From an uncultured Sphingopyxis sp. (GTDB lineage Bacteria; Pseudomonadota; Alphaproteobacteria; Sphingomonadales; Sphingomonadaceae), in NCBI GenBank assembly GCA_937957805.1, contig CALFXW010000224.1:1-49351 (forward strand): a DNA stretch of 49,351 nt, written 5' to 3'. Under the pieces are notes generated by a model. The model saw nothing but the letters and a program-made list of their open reading frames with translations. It was not told where the DNA came from and did no database searches. Shown one piece after another: positions 15,328 to 21,905 of the stretch. Numbering within the stretch: position 1 is the stretch's first letter; each line of letters opens with the position of its first letter. The position numbers were made by a program, and so were the translations under genes.

Positions 15328-16287
15328 ATGTCCGGGGACCGCAGCGCCTTTGACCTGTTTTCCGGAAATGCGGGCGATCCGCCCAGCATCGCGCCGATGC
15401 GTAAGATGGCACTGTCGGGCGCCGACGCCCCGTCGCTGGCATTGTCGCGCGCGGCGGCCGTGTGTGATCTGACGATTGTGCCTGCGCGGCTGGATGATGC
15501 GGGGCAGGCCATGGTCGATGGGCTGTTGCTGTGGCACGAATGGACGGCAGAAGATGGTGTGGGCCAGCTGCACCATTTGGCGCGCCGCGTGCGGGCGGAT
15601 GCACTGCCACTGATCCTCTGTGTGCCGCTATCGGCGATCGATGATGCCGCGGCCCTCTTCGATAATGATCATGTCACATTGGTGTCGGAACCGGATGCGG
15701 CACAATGCGCCACCGCCATCGCTGCCAAATTGCGCGACATTGGCGGGACGGTTCAAATGCGCGAAGGCGAAGCGCAGGACGCACAGATTAGCCAGTTGCA
15801 GGAGGAGGTGGGGCGGATCAGCCGGATGCTCGCCCGCCTGACCGGCGATGGCGCGCTGACCCCGCCGCCGTCCAGTCCGTTCATAGAGGGGCAGATGCGC
15901 AGCCCTGCGCGCGACTGGACAGCGCCCGCGCAACTTTTCACCGCCCCGATTTCGCCCCACCAGATCCGGCAGATCATCCGCGAACGGCGGCTGCGCGATG
16001 CATATTTCGTCGGGGAATTATTTGCCGATCCGGCGTGGGACATGCTGCTCGACCTTTATGCGGCGCGGCTCGAACATTTGCGGGTGTCGGTGTCGAGCCT
16101 GTGTATCGCAGCAGCGGTGCCCGCGACGACGGCTCTGCGCTGGATCCGCACGATGACGGAGGCGGGTATATTGGAACGGACCGAGGATCCGCACGATGGC
16201 CGCCGTATTCACGTCGCACTGTCCGCGCGCAGCGAAGCGGCGATGCACCAATATTTCGCGCGGGTTGTGGCCGAACAACGGCTTTAG
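15328..16287 (+). CDS. Winged-helix DNA-binding protein with a divergent N-terminal domain
   Basis: The 319-residue protein has a C-terminal winged helix (about residues 210-305) of the MarR kind: DPAWDMLLDLYAARLEHLRVSVSSLCIAAAVPATTALRWIRTMTEAGILERTEDPHDGRRIHVALS. The N-terminal 150 residues contain an alpha/beta domain (SRAAAVCDLTIVPARL, LPLILCVPLSAIDDAAALF) that may be receiver-like but lacks clear phosphoacceptor motifs. A short predicted coiled coil (ISQLQEEVGRISRMLARL) joins the two. ATG 15328 follows GGGGGAGG with good spacing. It is probably a transcriptional regulator; the target is unknown. Confidence 0.8.
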   Translation: MSGDRSAFDLFSGNAGDPPSIAPMRKMALSGADAPSLALSRAAAVCDLTIVPARLDDAGQAMVDGLLLWHEWTAEDGVGQLHHLARRVRADALPLILCVPLSAIDDAAALFDNDHVTLVSEPDAAQCATAIAAKLRDIGGTVQMREGEAQDAQISQLQEEVGRISRMLARLTGDGALTPPPSSPFIEGQMRSPARDWTAPAQLFTAPISPHQIRQIIRERRLRDAYFVGELFADPAWDMLLDLYAARLEHLRVSVSSLCIAAAVPATTALRWIRTMTEAGILERTEDPHDGRRIHVALSARSEAAMHQYFARVVAEQRL

Positions 16288-16392
16288 CGGCCGGATTCGG
16301 ATGGCTGCATGATTACGTATATAAAGGGGATAAACCCCGAATTGTATTCCCACTAAGAAATTTGGTTCCGATACCGTAGAGGAATTTCACAA

Positions 16393-16683
16393 ATGATAAA
16401 GCGAACATTTAGTAGCGCCGACAGTCGTGAAATTGGTATTTACATTTATTTTCCAGATTACGATGATAAAGAAGATGAATTTAACTGCAAATACGGGACA
16501 TTCGGCTTTAATAATGACATTTCTCTATCGGCAATAGGTATCGACTCATTTCAATCTATTTTTAATGCATTAATGCAACTTGATTATTTTGTTAGAAATT
16601 CTAGTGAATATTTGGAGTTAGATTTGAAATGGGCGGGCGCTTTGAATGCAGGAGATACTGGAATACGAATTCCTGTCGTATAG
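16393..16683 (+). CDS. DUF6968-like protein, AT-rich; possible RHS-associated immunity protein
   Basis: The 96-residue protein contains NCKYGTFGFNND, AIGIDSFQSIFNALMQL and DLKWAG followed by IRIPVV. This resembles the pattern of the DUF6968 family as I recall it (a CxY segment, a GVDSxQAL helix, a W-G-x near the end). Codons are strongly AT-rich compared with the GC-rich genes before it, so it was probably acquired. The ribosome site is AGAGGA before ATG 16393. It lies directly upstream of a truncated RHS core, which is where an immunity gene of a lost RHS tip would be expected. That role is inference only. Confidence 0.65.
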   Translation: MIKRTFSSADSREIGIYIYFPDYDDKEDEFNCKYGTFGFNNDISLSAIGIDSFQSIFNALMQLDYFVRNSSEYLELDLKWAGALNAGDTGIRIPVV

Positions 16684-16915
16684 CTGTAAGGCGAATAACG
16701 TAGAGAATTTTTGAACTACGGTGGGGAATTACGGTGCCAGTTTACTAAGTGCGCGCAGCGGGGTGGGTGGAACGACGATAGCCTATGATACAGAGGGTCG
16801 GGTCACGTCCTACAGCCATGACATGGGCGGGACATCGGGGGATGTGACGACGGGCTTTGGCTATAACCCTGCCAATCAGGTGACGGCGCGCACGCGCAAT
16901 AATGATGCCTATGTT

Positions 16916-17182
16916 GGGTCGGGAACCCGCAAGCCACGCGGTCGAGGTTCGAGGCAATTTTGTTCAGGGCGAGGAAGGGAGACGCAGGAATATGAGAATA
17001 TTTCCAGCCTTTCTGACGCGGCCATGGGCAAAATTGCCCGAACCCCTGTGGGGCATTGCACTGGCTTTGCCGATGCGGCGCGCCGCCCTTGCAGTTAGCA
17101 CCACTAACTGGCGCGGCCAGCCCACCACCTCGACTGTGCCAGTGCAATGCCTCGGCTAGCGCGGCTTGCGGGTTCCCGACCC
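16916..17182 (+). mobile_element. Structured inverted-repeat element, copy A (MITE-like)
   Basis: This 267-bp segment lies inside RHS coding sequence and is bounded by perfect 20-bp inverted repeats (GGGTCGGGAACCCGCAAGCC at 16916-16935, its complement at 17163-17182). Inside are nested stems: GGCATTGCACTGGC with its complement (about 17052-17065 and 17138-17151), CAGTTAG/CTAACTG (17092-17098 and 17104-17110) and GGGCAAAATTGCCC. No transposase is encoded. Its 16943-17054 part matches copy B (31946-32213, other strand) at 92 of 112 positions without gaps. I find no clear target-site duplication. Confidence 0.8.
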
Positions 17183-17416
17183 ATGGGGGTGAGGTGGATG
17201 TTAGCCGCCTTTATACGGTCAATGGACTGAACCAATATCTGAGCGCGGGGCCAGCGACGTTCAGCTATGACCCGCGTGGCAATTTAACGTCCGACGGTGC
17301 AACGACCTTCACCTATGATGTGCAGAACCGGCTGATATCGGCAACAGGGGGGCGCAGCGTCACCCTCAGCTATGATCCGCTGGGGCGGCTATACCAGACT
17401 TATGGATCGGCTTCCC

Positions 17417-17432
17417 CCAGCGCAAGCGCTGG
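17417..17432. repeat. Palindromic insert in RHS remnant (CCAGCGC/GCGCTGG)
   Basis: A perfect 7-bp inverted repeat around AA lies inside an extra stretch of about 32 bp between the RHS words TYGSG and VSGTTHYF. The added length is not a multiple of three and shifts the frame. Confidence 0.7.
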
Positions 17433-17474
17433 CGCGGGGCGGGGTAAGCGGCACGACGCATTATTTTGCTTTCC

Positions 17475-17492
17475 GCTATCGCAAGCGATAGC
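17475..17492. repeat. Palindromic insert in RHS remnant (GCTATCGC/GCGATAGC)
   Basis: A perfect 8-bp inverted repeat around AA lies in an extra 24 bp between THYF and QFLYDGDEH. The insert is a multiple of three long but carries an in-frame TAG. Its centre CGCAAGCG is shared with the palindrome at 17417-17432. Confidence 0.7.
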
Positions 17493-17536
17493 AGTTCCTC
17501 TATGACGGGGATGAACACATTGCAGGAGCCGGAGGC

Positions 17537-17549
17537 GTTGCGTAGCAAC
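17537..17549. repeat. Palindromic insert in RHS remnant (GTTGC/GCAAC)
   Basis: GTTGC-GTA-GCAAC interrupts the RHS segment between DGDEHIAG and DGSGNMVRRY and introduces a TAG codon in the RHS frame. Confidence 0.6.
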
Positions 17550-17590
17550 AATCGGACGGCAGTGGTAACATGGTGCGTCGTTATAGCCTG

Positions 17591-17609
17591 CCCCGGGCTT
17601 GATCCGGGG
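17591..17609. repeat. Palindromic repeat of the CCCCGGGCTTGATCCGGGG kind in RHS
   Basis: CCCCGG (17591-17596) and CCGGGG (17604-17609) flank GCTTGAT. The insert separates NMVRRY from VHGASVDDPL and places a TGA in the RHS frame. Repeats of this kind, translated as GLDPG in another frame, are widely dispersed in sphingomonad genomes. Confidence 0.75.
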
Positions 17610-18751
17610 TGCATGGAGCATCGGTGGATGACCCTTTACCCTTCGCTACGCTACGGGGCTGCGCGTCTTGCCTGTGCCCCGCACAGGCGCGATGCTCGCG
17701 GTATGAGGGTGCAGGGGTGAACGCATCGGCGCGCCGACGTTTTCTTTCCGGTCTTTCCCGGGCGAGCACGCGCGCGACTTTGTTTGCCGACCATCAGGGC
17801 AGCATCATCGGCATGGCCGATGGCAATGGCGCGCGTATTTATGCCTTTCCCGCGCGAACACGCGCGCGGCGGGCGATCAACCGGTATGACGATTGGGGTG
17901 TTCCCGACGCATCGAATGTGGGGCGGTTCCAATATACCGGCCAAGCATGGCTGCCCGACCTTGGCATGTATCCGCCGCGCCGGTTTACCGGCGGGAAAGG
18001 CAGGAGAGGATACAAGGCAAGGATATACTCCCCCACGCTTGGGCGTCGCGGGCGAACCCATCCCCCGGATGCGTTCGCTGCCGCTCCGCTCCTGCAGGCC
18101 GACCCCATTGGATATCAAGACCAGTTCAACCTCTACGCCTATGTCGGCAATGATCCCGTCAATGCGAGAGACCCGAGTGGGATGTACGAGTGCCGCAGCA
18201 CAGCAGATTGCGCAGCTGCAAATACTGCAAAACAGCAGATTGAAAGTGCGCGCAGTCATTTTCGTTCTGCGGCTCGAAACTTTGCCTACACCCCTATGCA
18301 AATGCACGCGGCAAGGGTCGCGGAAAGGGCCGCTGCGACCATATCAAATTCACTTGGGACGGCAGGTGACGGAAATGGATTATCTGTATCTGTCGGTTCA
18401 CTTAATGCGGATTACGGTAGCAATAATCTTATTCTTGGTGACTATGATAATGGTAATATTAGACTCGACACACGAGCCATTGCACAGACTGGAACGTTGA
18501 TTGGTGGAGTGCTTGCGCATGAAGTTGAGCATCATCGACTACGTAATGTCGAATTTGAAGGAGCTATGACGCAAGAAGTGCGTCCATTCATGATGGAGTT
18601 CCTGATTAACAGGGGCAACGCACGGCTTCAGGGTGAACAGGCGAGGGATTGGACAATCCGTAGGCTGATGCCGTATTGCGGACCCTCGGGCCCCATTTGC
18701 CTGCAGGGCGCCACAAGCGCCTATAACGAGCAGAGTCGTTTCCCATTTTGA
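17609..18751 (+). CDS. RHS C-terminal tip with HExxH metallopeptidase-like toxin domain; core interrupted by in-frame palindromic inserts
   Basis: The 380-residue ORF reads (GTG) VHGASVDDPL and then the last part of an RHS core up to NLYAYVGNDPVNARDPSG (residues 174-191). This is followed by a separate C-terminal domain of 189 residues with VLAHEVEHHRL (HEVEH at residues 304-308), the zinc-binding HExxH motif of metallopeptidases. Compared with ordinary RHS tips, the core has five extra blocks of 13-21 residues: about 11-31, 44-57, 76-88, 122-134 and 147-162. Each coincides with a DNA palindrome or GC-rich repeat and each preserves the frame. There is no N-terminal region, secretion signal or clear ribosome site, so it may be a silent donor tip. 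Two lipoprotein genes follow and are candidate immunity genes. Confidence 0.75.
   Translation: MHGASVDDPLPFATLRGCASCLCPAQARCSRYEGAGVNASARRRFLSGLSRASTRATLFADHQGSIIGMADGNGARIYAFPARTRARRAINRYDDWGVPDASNVGRFQYTGQAWLPDLGMYPPRRFTGGKGRRGYKARIYSPTLGRRGRTHPPDAFAAAPLLQADPIGYQDQFNLYAYVGNDPVNARDPSGMYECRSTADCAAANTAKQQIESARSHFRSAARNFAYTPMQMHAARVAERAAATISNSLGTAGDGNGLSVSVGSLNADYGSNNLILGDYDNGNIRLDTRAIAQTGTLIGGVLAHEVEHHRLRNVEFEGAMTQEVRPFMMEFLINRGNARLQGEQARDWTIRRLMPYCGPSGPICLQGATSAYNEQSRFPF
17670..17688. repeat. Palindrome GCCTGTGC/GCACAGGC in RHS tip
   Basis: A perfect 8-bp inverted repeat around CCC lies within an extra block of about 60 bp between VDDPL and YEGAGVN. The block also holds the CTTCGCTACGCTACGG repeat (17641-17656). 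The reading frame stays open. Confidence 0.75.
17753..17776 (+). repeat. GC-rich insert repeat, copy 1 of 2, in RHS tip
   Basis: This 24-bp segment starting CTTTCCCGGGCGAG lies in an extra block between ASARR and LFADHQGS. It matches the segment at 17845-17868 at 22 of 24 positions. The insertion keeps the frame. Confidence 0.7.
17845..17868 (+). repeat. GC-rich insert repeat, copy 2 of 2, in RHS tip
   Basis: This 24-bp segment starting CTTTCCCGCGCGAA lies in an extra block between ADGNGA and AINRYDDWG. It differs from copy 1 (17753-17776) at 2 positions. Its core CGCGCG-AACA-CGCGCG is self-complementary. Confidence 0.7.
17978..17993. repeat. Palindrome CGCCGGT/ACCGGCG in RHS tip
   Basis: A perfect 7-bp inverted repeat around TT lies in an extra in-frame block of 39 bp between LPDLGMY and YKARIYSPTLGR. 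Confidence 0.75.
18045..18091. repeat. Imperfect palindrome insert in RHS tip
   Basis: An extra block between SPTLGR and QADPIGY contains GCGGGCGAACCCATC and, further on, GATGCGTTCGCTGC. These are near-complements of each other around CCCCCG. The block replaces what is normally two residues and keeps the frame. Confidence 0.6.
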
Positions 18752-18753
18752 CT

Positions 18754-19293
18754 ATGCGATATTTCTTCATTCTCGCAGCCCTACCGATTGCGGCCTGTTC
18801 GCTGTGGCGTGGGGCTGATGCGCCAAGGTTGGTGAGCAAAGAGGAATATCTCAATAGGCAAAGCTGCTGGAATGGCAATGATACTGCGGTGGAGGGGATT
18901 TTGATTCTGCGTAAATCAACCGCAGGTCACTATGTGCCGTGGCTGATGTCACCTTATTGTTTTACTGACGATATTTCCGCTTTTTATGGCCATAATCCCA
19001 TACCGCTTTTGCCTGACGCTGATGTTCTTAAGCGCGCTGGTGCGACCAACGAGCCGGTCGCTGGAAATACGACCACTGATCAGGTGTATGATGATAAAGA
19101 CGAGCTGATTTTTGCAGTTCAGCTTGGCTTGCAACCTCATAAAGTGCGCGATTTGGTGGAGCCGCGTTACAGCATCGTTGCAGTGGAATATTTACACCCA
19201 ATCGACACCAGCTATGCCGCGCTTTTGCTGATGTCACCGCAAGATCGTTGGAATGTTTTTGTAGCAGCGCGTGCGCGGGGGGCACGGCGATGA
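18754..19293 (+). CDS. Lipoprotein next to RHS toxin tip, candidate immunity protein
   Basis: The 179-residue protein starts with MRYFFILAALPIAAC, a lipoprotein signal with lipobox IAAC. No domain is recognised in the rest (SKEEYLNRQSCWNGNDTAVEG, PYCFTDDISAFYGHNP, FAVQLGLQPHKVRDLVEPRY). Codon use is less GC-rich than in the housekeeping genes. It starts 3 bp after the stop of the metallopeptidase-like RHS tip (a TTG at 18748 is also possible) and overlaps the next lipoprotein gene by ATGA. Position and periplasmic location fit an immunity protein against an envelope-acting toxin; this is inference. Confidence 0.75.
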   Translation: MRYFFILAALPIAACSLWRGADAPRLVSKEEYLNRQSCWNGNDTAVEGILILRKSTAGHYVPWLMSPYCFTDDISAFYGHNPIPLLPDADVLKRAGATNEPVAGNTTTDQVYDDKDELIFAVQLGLQPHKVRDLVEPRYSIVAVEYLHPIDTSYAALLLMSPQDRWNVFVAARARGARR

Positions 19294-19787
19294 ACCGTCT
19301 GAACCATTGTTGCCAGTTGCTGCTTGTAGCCGTTGCCGCAATCATGGCCAGCGGCTGCGCGCGTAAAGAGCGTTTGCAGTGCTTCGCCAGCGTTTCGCGG
19401 CCTGATATGGGCGTTGCAGTCATACAATGGTCGCAAATACCGGGACATTCCGTCCGCGCCTTGGCATTCCCACCTTCGGGTGCAACGCACGGCGGGTCGG
19501 GATGCAATCATCTCCTGCTTTTCGGTAGCCATGCTTTAGCGGTCAGGCGTGCCGAGACATCGCTGCCTTGGATAGCGGAGGCGGCGGATACCAGAATTCA
19601 TAGTGGGAGTTATGCGATAGTCTTTCCATTGGTTCGTGGCGATGTACAGGCAACGCCGCATGATTTTGACCGTTTGTCAGTTGTTGACACTCCAAACGAC
19701 GGAAGGGTGGTTGTTCGACCAATTAGCTTGTCTGACAATTTTGCGCCGCCGATGTTCGAACAGATGATACGTGACGTAAGTGAGTAG
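19290..19787 (+). CDS. Second lipoprotein of the RHS locus, candidate immunity protein
   Basis: The 165-residue protein has a signal peptide with lipobox (LLLVAVAAIMASGC). The remainder is not recognised: RPDMGVAVIQWSQIPGHSVRALAF, HLLLFGSHALAVRRAE, FDRLSVVDTPNDGRVVVRPISLSDNF. The frame is open from 19248, but ATG 19290 gives the signal peptide and overlaps the previous stop (ATGA), so both lipoproteins are probably made together. It has no obvious sequence kinship to the first lipoprotein beyond the signal. Confidence 0.72.
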   Translation: MNRLNHCCQLLLVAVAAIMASGCARKERLQCFASVSRPDMGVAVIQWSQIPGHSVRALAFPPSGATHGGSGCNHLLLFGSHALAVRRAETSLPWIAEAADTRIHSGSYAIVFPLVRGDVQATPHDFDRLSVVDTPNDGRVVVRPISLSDNFAPPMFEQMIRDVSE

Positions 19788-19804
19788 CTGTGCGCTGAAA
19801 GTTG

Positions 19805-19996
19805 CAAACCGCTGTGCGTTTTGACGCTGCGGTGGGGAGTGAGGGGACGGGTAATGTGTATGACGGTGCGGGCCGTTTAACATCGACGACATTGACGATG
19901 GGTGGTGTTGCGCGCACGCTGACCTATCAATGGAACCGCAATGGTGTGCGCACGCGGGTGACGCACGCGGATGGTAATTACTTCAGCTATGCGCCC
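19805..19996 (+). pseudogene. Displaced RHS core fragment
   Basis: About 60 codons of RHS repeat are readable: VYDGAGRLTSTTLTMGGVARTLTYQWN and NGVRTRVTHADGNYFSYA. In ordinary RHS proteins this segment precedes the part found at 16715, so it is out of order. It stops near 19996, where sequence antisense to the ypfJ-like gene begins. The frame stays open into that antisense region by chance. It is likely the relic of another RHS core end, as seen with orphan toxin modules. Confidence 0.75.
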
Positions 19997-20023
19997 AATA
20001 TCCCGCGCAAATCGCCACGCGGC

Positions 20024-20965
20024 CTAAAGATTGGCCGCGCGGAAAGTGTCGCACTGCGCGGGGTTGCCGCTTTCATAGCCACGTTGCAGCCAGCGCATCC
20101 GTTGTTCGCTCGTGCCATGGGTGAAGCTTTCGGGCACCGGCCGCTGCCCCGCGCCGCGCATCAACGTATCATCGCCGATGGCATTGGCGGCGCGCAAAGC
20201 CTCCTCCAAGTCGCCCGCTTCCATCACCGGCTGTCCGTCGCGCGTGCGCGCACGGTTGGCCCAGACGCCGGCATAGCAATCGGCCTGCAATTCCATCCGC
20301 ACTTGTATGGCATTGCCCGCCGCTTCGCCGCCACGCGCCTGTGCTTGGCGCACTTGGTCGGAAACGCCGGTCAAAGTCTGGATATGGTGGCCAACTTCAT
20401 GCGCGATGACATATGCCTGTGCCGCATCGCCCGCCGCGCCGAAACGTTGGGTCAATTCGCGGAAGAAATCGGTGTCGAGGTATACGCCCTGATCTGCCGG
20501 GCAATAAAATGGCCCCATAGCCGATTGGGCAACCCCGCAGCCCGATTGATTTTGCTGGCTAAAGAAGTTGAGCGTTGGGCGGCGATATTGCTGCCCCTCC
20601 GCCTGAAAAACTGCGCCCCAGACCTGATGCGTGGAACCGAAGACGTTGCAGGCAAAGCGCTCTTCGGCGGTATCGCAAGCAACATTCGCGCCCGATGATG
20701 CTTCATTCTGGGGCGTCACGCCGCCGGGGATATTGCCGACGTTCAAAATCCCGCTGTTGAGGAGGACAAAGGCGAGCAGCATGATGAGCAAAATGCCGCC
20801 GCAGCCGAGCCGCCGTCCGAATAACATCGGCAGGATGGAGAGAATCGTGCCCAAGCCGCCGCCACCGAACCCGCCACCGCCGCCAAAACCACCACCAAAT
20901 CCACCGCCGCCCCCGCGACCCAAATCGCGGATATCGTCACCGGCATCATAATCGTCGAGGCGCAT
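20024..20965 (-). CDS. Neutral zinc metallopeptidase-like membrane protein (YpfJ family)
   Basis: The 313-residue protein has an acidic start (MRLDDYDAGDDIRDLG), a Gly-rich linker, and one membrane segment (GCGGILLIMLLAFVLLNSGI). The lumenal YpfJ/KPN_02809 domain includes GPFYCPADQGVYLDTDFF, the zinc motif AYVIAHEVGHHIQ and the downstream acidic ligand region ELQADCYAGVWAN. The frame is open from 21112, but ATG 20965 fits the family. It probably acts in the periplasm; the substrate is unknown. It is divergent from the 3-hydroxybutyrate dehydrogenase gene. Confidence 0.93.
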   Translation of the reverse strand: MRLDDYDAGDDIRDLGRGGGGGFGGGFGGGGGFGGGGLGTILSILPMLFGRRLGCGGILLIMLLAFVLLNSGILNVGNIPGGVTPQNEASSGANVACDTAEERFACNVFGSTHQVWGAVFQAEGQQYRRPTLNFFSQQNQSGCGVAQSAMGPFYCPADQGVYLDTDFFRELTQRFGAAGDAAQAYVIAHEVGHHIQTLTGVSDQVRQAQARGGEAAGNAIQVRMELQADCYAGVWANRARTRDGQPVMEAGDLEEALRAANAIGDDTLMRGAGQRPVPESFTHGTSEQRMRWLQRGYESGNPAQCDTFRAANL

Positions 20966-21004
20966 GCACCAATCCCCCAAGCTTGTTGCCAACCCATAAC
21001 CCAA

Positions 21005-21035
21005 ATTGGTGGCGATGCAAAAACCATTGGTGGCG
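21005..21035. promoter_or_regulatory. Direct repeat ATTGGTGGCG upstream of the 3-hydroxybutyrate dehydrogenase gene
   Basis: ATTGGTGGCG occurs at 21005-21014 and 21026-21035, 21 bp apart (two helical turns), about 70 bp upstream of the dehydrogenase start. Such spacing suits a regulator binding one face of the DNA, but no regulator is identified. Confidence 0.35.
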
Positions 21036-21105
21036 GGTGACGGGATTGACGGCGCACCCCGATAGGCGGCAGGGCATAGTGCACGAAGAATGAAAGGAAT
21101 GTTCG

Positions 21106-21897
21106 ATGACAACGAGCCTCAGCGGCAAAACCGCCCTCATTACCGGATCGACCAGCGGCATTGGCCTGGGCTTTGCCCATGCATTGGCGGCGGCGGGTGC
21201 GTCGGTGATGATCAATGGTTTTGGCGATGATGCAGCCATTGCGGCAGAGGTTACGGCGCTTGCCGCAAAAAGCGGCGCCGGCGCGCGCTATCATGGCGCG
21301 GATATGACCAAGCCTGCGGAAATTCGCGATATGGTCGCCGATTGCACGGCGCATTTGGGCGCGCCCGACATACTCATCAACAATGCCGGTATTCAGCATG
21401 TCGCGCCGGTTGACGAATTTCCGGACGATAAATGGGATGCGGTGCTCGCCATCATCCTTTCATCGGCATTTCACACCACAAAGGCGGCGCTGCCGGGCAT
21501 GAAGGCCAAGGGGTGGGGGCGGATCATCAATACAGGTTCGATGCACTCGCTGGTCGCCAGCCCCTATAAATCGGCCTATAATGCGGCCAAACATGGTATC
21601 GCGGGCCTGACCAAGACGGTGGCGCTGGAGGTTGCGACACAGGGGATTACGGTGAATTGCATCTGCCCCGGATATGTCTGGACGCCGCTGGTCGAAAACC
21701 AGATTCCCGACACGATGAAGGCGCGCGGCCTGACCTATGATCAGGTGGTGAACGACGTGCTGCTCGACAAACAGCCACAAAAAGCCTTTGTTGAGGTCGA
21801 GCAGTTGGCGAGCCTGATGCTCTATCTGGTGAGCGATGGTGCGCGCGCCATCACGGGGTCGATGCTGTCGATGGACGGTGGCTGGACCGCGCAATAA
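21106..21897 (+). CDS. bdhA: 3-hydroxybutyrate dehydrogenase
   Basis: This is an SDR enzyme of 263 residues: NAD-binding TGSTSGIGLGFA, LINNAGIQHVAPVDEFPDDKWDAVLAI, catalytic Ser in INTGSMHSLVASPYKSAYNAAKHG with the YxxxK pair, and the substrate-region IQHVAP and PYKSAY words typical of D-3-hydroxybutyrate dehydrogenase. It interconverts 3-hydroxybutyrate and acetoacetate, feeding ketone body or polyhydroxybutyrate carbon into acetyl-CoA. The convergent neighbour is 3-hydroxybutyryl-CoA dehydrogenase, so the two serve related C4 metabolism. The ribosome site is AAAGGA. Confidence 0.93.
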   Translation: MTTSLSGKTALITGSTSGIGLGFAHALAAAGASVMINGFGDDAAIAAEVTALAAKSGAGARYHGADMTKPAEIRDMVADCTAHLGAPDILINNAGIQHVAPVDEFPDDKWDAVLAIILSSAFHTTKAALPGMKAKGWGRIINTGSMHSLVASPYKSAYNAAKHGIAGLTKTVALEVATQGITVNCICPGYVWTPLVENQIPDTMKARGLTYDQVVNDVLLDKQPQKAFVEVEQLASLMLYLVSDGARAITGSMLSMDGGWTAQ

Positions 21898-21905
21898 ATC
21901 CTAAC

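Larger units (their letters stand above)
16715..17589 (+). pseudogene. Broken RHS-repeat core, disrupted by several insertions
   Basis: YD-repeat sequence of an RHS protein starts mid-core (NYGASLLSARSG, IAYDTEGRVTSYSHDMGG, GFGYNPANQVTARTRNNDAYV). It is interrupted by a 267-bp inverted-repeat element (16916-17182) and resumes in another frame (SRLYTVNGLNQYLSAGPATFSYDPRGNL, FTYDVQNRLISATGG, LSYDPLGRLYQTYGS). Small palindromic inserts at about 17410-17441, 17469-17492 and 17535-17550 then shift the frame or add stops. Between them the expected RHS words remain readable (VSGTTHYF, QFLYDGDEHIAG, DGSGNMVRRY). There is no N-terminal part, so this is a decayed remnant and not a working gene. The next ORF continues the same RHS sequence. 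Confidence 0.85.

Noticed and set aside
16288..16392. Possible tRNA or attachment site at the border of the RHS island
   Set aside because: No cloverleaf can be drawn and no integrase or direct repeat bounding the island was found; only a short GGGG/CCCC stem is visible.
16902..17159. 85-residue open frame inside element A
   Set aside because: It lies almost wholly within the inverted-repeat element, is not kept in copy B, and shows no protein-like features; the conservation follows DNA pairing instead.
17609..18751. RHS tip as a plain pseudogene
   Set aside because: Despite five extra blocks the frame is intact through the toxin domain, which would be unlikely under neutral decay, so it is listed as coding with reservations.
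19997..20698. Continuation of the RHS fragment frame beyond 19996
   Set aside because: The sequence is simply antisense to the YpfJ-like metallopeptidase gene; the RHS resemblance ends before it.
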